35,423 nucleotides of DNA from Alphaproteobacteria bacterium (GTDB taxonomy: Bacteria; Pseudomonadota; Alphaproteobacteria; Caulobacterales; Aquidulcibacteraceae): the NCBI GenBank assembly GCA_016124255.1, contig WGOB01000084.1, forward strand, positions 1-35,423. Direction: 5' to 3'. A program made the translations under genes and the position numbers. Under the pieces are notes generated by a model, which was given only the letters and a program-made list of their open reading frames with translations, was not told the DNA's origin and ran no database searches. Below, in pieces: positions 32,930-35,423 of this stretch. Positions within the stretch are counted from its first letter, which is position 1; every line of letters begins with the position of its first letter.

Positions 32930-33973
32930 TCAGCCTTCCGCGCTCCAGACGAGCAGCGCGCCGCCGTCCCGAACGCCGATCGCGGACAGCGCACTGGGAT
33001 GAGCGTGCAATGCGCCGCCCTCGACGCGCCCGCCAAACCGTGCACACCGGAAACCGGCCACCTTGGCGTTGGCGGCGAGAACCGGCGCGGGGCTCTTCAT
33101 CCGTTCGTCCGCGTGCGCGCTGAGCCGCTTGGCCTCGCGCACGGTGCGGATCGTGTCGCGCGGCGCTGACACCAGTGGTCCCCCCTCGAAGATGTCGACG
33201 ACGTTGTCGAAACGGAAGCCCTCCCATTCGAGCAGGCGCCGCGCGCCGGCGCCGTCAGGGTGGGTTTCGCCGATCACCGCGCGCGCCGCGTCCGGCAGGA
33301 GATCAACATAGATGGGGTATTTCGGCATCAGATCGAGAATGAACTGATTGTCCGTGGTTGCGCTCAGCCGGTCCGCCTCGCGAAATTCCATGCGGAAGAA
33401 GTGGCGCCCAAGCGCGTCCCAGAACGGCGAGCGTCCGTCGGACGAGACCACGCCGCGCAATTCAGAGACGACGCGCTCGTTGAAACGCGCACGATCGGCG
33501 GCGATCAGCAGATAGCGCGATTGCGCAAGCGCGCGCCCGACGCCGCCGGCGCGATGCTCTTCGCGCAGGAACAGCGACCCGACTTCGCTGCAGCCGGTGA
33601 ATTCGTTGACCAGAATAAGCACGTCCATGTCGAACCGGCGGTCGGCGGCGTGCGAGGCCTGCGCGATGCGCAGCTGGCGAAAATTGAAGAACGGCGGATC
33701 CGAACCCACCGTCGCTTTGAGCGCGGCGGTGCCGACAAGTGCGCCGCTTGGGATATGTTCAAGCGCGAGCACGTAGCGCTCATCGCCCGGCGCAGCGATC
33801 GCTGCAGCGAAGCTGCGTTCCGACAGCGCAAGCCGCGCCGCAAGCGCTTCGTCCCCGATCATGAGCGACGTGAAGCCCGGCCCCGCCAGCGTGCGGAGCG
33901 CCGCGAACGCGGCCATGTCGTCGGCGCGCGCGGCGCGGATGACGTAATCTGGAACGAGCGGCGCCGCGCTCAT
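32930..33973 (-). CDS. astA: Arginine N-succinyltransferase
   Basis: 347 residues from the ATG at 33971-33973, which overlaps the stop of the M20 gene (ATGA); the longer open frame is not coding. GNAT-type fold that transfers succinyl from succinyl-CoA to the alpha-amino group of arginine, first step of the AST pathway. Family segments: IRAARADDMAAFAALRTLAGPGFTSL, NEFTGCSEVGSLFLREEHRAGGVGRALAQSRYLLIA, PFWDALGRHFFRMEFREADRLSATTDNQFILDLMPKYPIYVDLLP, ARRLLEWEGFRFDNVVDIFEGGPLV. The last of these is diagnostic of AstA. Confidence 0.95.
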   Translation of the reverse strand: MSAAPLVPDYVIRAARADDMAAFAALRTLAGPGFTSLMIGDEALAARLALSERSFAAAIAAPGDERYVLALEHIPSGALVGTAALKATVGSDPPFFNFRQLRIAQASHAADRRFDMDVLILVNEFTGCSEVGSLFLREEHRAGGVGRALAQSRYLLIAADRARFNERVVSELRGVVSSDGRSPFWDALGRHFFRMEFREADRLSATTDNQFILDLMPKYPIYVDLLPDAARAVIGETHPDGAGARRLLEWEGFRFDNVVDIFEGGPLVSAPRDTIRTVREAKRLSAHADERMKSPAPVLAANAKVAGFRCARFGGRVEGGALHAHPSALSAIGVRDGGALLVWSAEG

Positions 33974-35226
33974 GCGCGTAGCGCCCGCGCATCGAACCGG
34001 CCGGACGCGAAACCGTGCAGCAAGATGAGGCTCAGCTGCGCGCGCGCCGCAAATGAGTCCGCGAGCGCGAATTCTTCCTCGCTGTGCAGCGCCCCGCCGC
34101 ATGGCCCCAGCGTGTCGATCGTCGGGCAGCCGGCGGCGGTGAGGTTGTTCCCCTCGCAGACCCCGCCGGAGGGCCGAAAGGCGAGCGCCAGCCCGAGCGC
34201 TGCGCCCGCCTCGGCGACGTAGGCGACGAGCCGTTCCAACGGCGGTGCGAGCGGTTTCGGCGGACGGCTGAAACCCCCGTGCAAGCGCGCCGCGATCCCC
34301 TCCGCGCCGCTCAGAGCGCGCATCAGCGCATCGAGGCCGGCGCGCGCCCAGGCTTCCGCTTCGGCGTCCGGCGCACGGATGTTGAACCGCACCACGGCGC
34401 GATCGGGCACGATATTGGTGGGGCCGCCGCCGTCGATGGCGCCGACATTGACGGTCACGCCCTCATGCTGGCCGTTGAGCGCATGGAGGCGCAGCGCCGC
34501 GTCGGCGGCCGCGACGATAGCGCTTCGTCCATCGTCGAATGCGCGCCCGACATGCGCCGCGCGCCCGCGCAGGACGAGACTGAAATTGCCTGAGCCCTTG
34601 CGCGCGCTGACGAGCGCGCCGTCGGGCAGCGCGGGCTCATAGGTCATGCCGGCATGGGCGCGCGCGCCCAGCGCCGCCAGCAAGGGCGTCGATGCGGGCG
34701 AGCCGATCTCCTCATCGGGACTGAGCAGCACCTCGTAGCCCAGCGCTTGCGCCTCCGGCAGCGTCTCGAAAGCCGTCAGCGCGGCGAGCATCAGGTTCAG
34801 GCCGCCCTTCATGTCGGCGACGCCCGGACCGTGCAGGGCCCCGTCGGCGCGGCGCGCGGCTGTCTGGAACGGATGGTCGGCCGGGAACACGGTGTCGTAA
34901 TGGCCGGTGAGCGCGATCTGGATCGGCGCCGCCGGCCGCACGCGGATACGCAGCGCCTCTCCATGCTCTTGGGCGGCGATCTCGCCGGCGGCGGTCACCC
35001 GCTCAGTCGGCGCGAGCGGAATGCGCTCGACCGGGCCGGGCAGCGCCGCAAACGCATCGGCCAGGATGTCGGCCATGCGGGCGAGCCCGGCCAGGTGGCG
35101 CGAGCCGGAATTGACGTCTGACCACGCCATCGTCCGGGCGACGAGCGCGTCTACGCCCGCGCCGAGGTCGTCGAGGGCGCGCCGGGTCGGAGCGGCGAGA
35201 TCGGCGCTCCTGGCTGCAAAGGACAT
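33970..35226 (-). CDS. M20 family metallohydrolase, first gene of the ast operon
   Basis: 418 residues from the ATG at 35224-35226, with GAAGGGCGC upstream (an ATG 19 codons further up is the alternative). ArgE/DapE/CPG2-type di-zinc enzyme: ALTGHYDTVFP (metal His and Asp), GPGVADMKGGLNLML (bridging Asp), SPDEEIGSPAS (catalytic Glu and metal Glu), a dimerisation/lid domain (SARKGSGNFSLVLRGRAAHVGRAFDDGRSAI), and CGGALHSEEEFALADSF (last metal His). Leads the operon and overlaps astA by four bases. The pathway's last step, succinylglutamate to glutamate, normally needs AstE (an M14-type enzyme), which is not visible. This M20 enzyme could substitute (inference); a glutamate carboxypeptidase-like role is the alternative. 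Confidence 0.9.
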   Translation of the reverse strand: MSFAARSADLAAPTRRALDDLGAGVDALVARTMAWSDVNSGSRHLAGLARMADILADAFAALPGPVERIPLAPTERVTAAGEIAAQEHGEALRIRVRPAAPIQIALTGHYDTVFPADHPFQTAARRADGALHGPGVADMKGGLNLMLAALTAFETLPEAQALGYEVLLSPDEEIGSPASTPLLAALGARAHAGMTYEPALPDGALVSARKGSGNFSLVLRGRAAHVGRAFDDGRSAIVAAADAALRLHALNGQHEGVTVNVGAIDGGGPTNIVPDRAVVRFNIRAPDAEAEAWARAGLDALMRALSGAEGIAARLHGGFSRPPKPLAPPLERLVAYVAEAGAALGLALAFRPSGGVCEGNNLTAAGCPTIDTLGPCGGALHSEEEFALADSFAARAQLSLILLHGFASGRFDARALRA

Positions 35227-35303
35227 GCGCCCTTCTGCCAGTCCGTCCGGCGCCCGTCCAGCCGAGGCGCCCTGCGCGTGCATTCGGGCGCGCGCAAAGC
35301 GAA

Positions 35304-35368
35304 GCGGCCGGCCCTTTTGGGGCCGGCCGCGAAGGGTTTGCTTTGGCTGCCCCGGGCTTGGCCGGGGC
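35304..35368 (-). terminator. Strong double hairpin after the OmpA-type gene
   Basis: GCGGCCGGCCC (35304-35314) and GGGCCGGCCGC (35320-35330) make an 11-bp stem with a 5-base loop. In the minus-strand direction it is followed by TTCGCTTTG, a moderate U-content tail. A second hairpin, GCCCCGG/CCGGGGC (35349-35355, 35362-35368), sits next to the OmpA stop. Together they should end the OmpA transcript and insulate the ast operon, whose promoter must then lie in 35227-35303. Confidence 0.75.
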
Positions 35369-35374
35369 GAGGCC

Positions 35375-35423
35375 TTAGCGGAAGGTGATGGTCATCGCCG
35401 TGCGGCGGTTCAGCGGCTCGCGC
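35375..35423 (-). CDS. OmpA-family protein, C-terminal fragment
   Basis: Only the last 16 codons lie inside the window (…REPLNRRTAMTITFR, stop TAA at 35375-35377). The N-R-R-T segment followed by alternating hydrophobic residues is the usual end of the peptidoglycan-binding OmpA/MotB C-terminal domain (N-R-R-V/T-x-I). Nothing more can be said about the protein; its start is outside the window. A strong hairpin follows the stop. Confidence 0.7.
   Translation of the reverse strand, partial: REPLNRRTAMTITFR

Overview
The window looks like chromosomal DNA from a GC-rich alphaproteobacterium, most likely of the Caulobacterales/Hyphomonadales type. I infer this from the strong G/C third-position bias, alphaproteobacterial-style housekeeping genes (DUF1289, HspQ, DusA, an Ada-AlkA/Ogt pair), a succinyltransferase-type arginine operon and multiple acyl-CoA dehydrogenases. 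No rRNA, tRNA, CRISPR array, transposase or phage structural gene was seen.

Layout. Positions 1-9330 are all on the minus strand. In transcription order they run: acyl-CoA dehydrogenase (8134-9330), a Uma2-type putative nuclease (7487-8095), a retron-type reverse transcriptase fused to a TIR domain (5555-7270), a second acyl-CoA dehydrogenase (4344-5480), a 219-bp inverted-repeat (MITE-like) element, an Ada-AlkA DNA repair gene broken by a one-base frameshift, ogt, an enoyl-CoA hydratase, two small lipoproteins and the 5' end of a third acyl-CoA dehydrogenase. The Uma2/RT-TIR pair looks like a defence cassette dropped between two fatty-acid genes. The spacer just 5' of the RT carries a perfect hairpin and a weak flanking pairing, which makes it a candidate msr-msd RNA.

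Positions 9389-11552 hold two small secreted proteins, a DUF1289 protein and dusA. Positions 11666-15775 hold a divergent AraC regulator and a plus-strand cluster: DUF4331 protein, HupE/UreJ-like membrane protein, a two-domain (ABM/YCII-like plus SnoaL-like) protein and a glutathione S-transferase. Then come an S41-type peptidase-like protein and a D-aminoacylase-type amidohydrolase. A four-EF-hand lipoprotein faces an OmpR-type response regulator and its histidine kinase across a short spacer with repeated sequence boxes.

Positions 21938-22085 form an unusually AT-rich palindromic spacer, followed by an orphan TIR protein (22083-22925), the second TIR NADase-like gene in the window. The rest is core metabolism and RNA maintenance: an RsmB-like methyltransferase, a secreted hypothetical, guaB, the overlapping ppx/gppA - rlmE - glutathione peroxidase operon, hspQ, and a four-gene arginine catabolic operon (M20 hydrolase - astA - astD - astB). 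The window ends in the C-terminus of an OmpA-type protein followed by a strong terminator.

Best candidates for something not yet described: the RT-TIR retron with its putative ncRNA, the MITE-like element, the AT-rich palindromic block beside the orphan TIR gene, and the AraC/DUF4331/HupE cluster. RT-TIR fusions as a class are already known as antiphage retrons, so only this instance and its RNA could be new.
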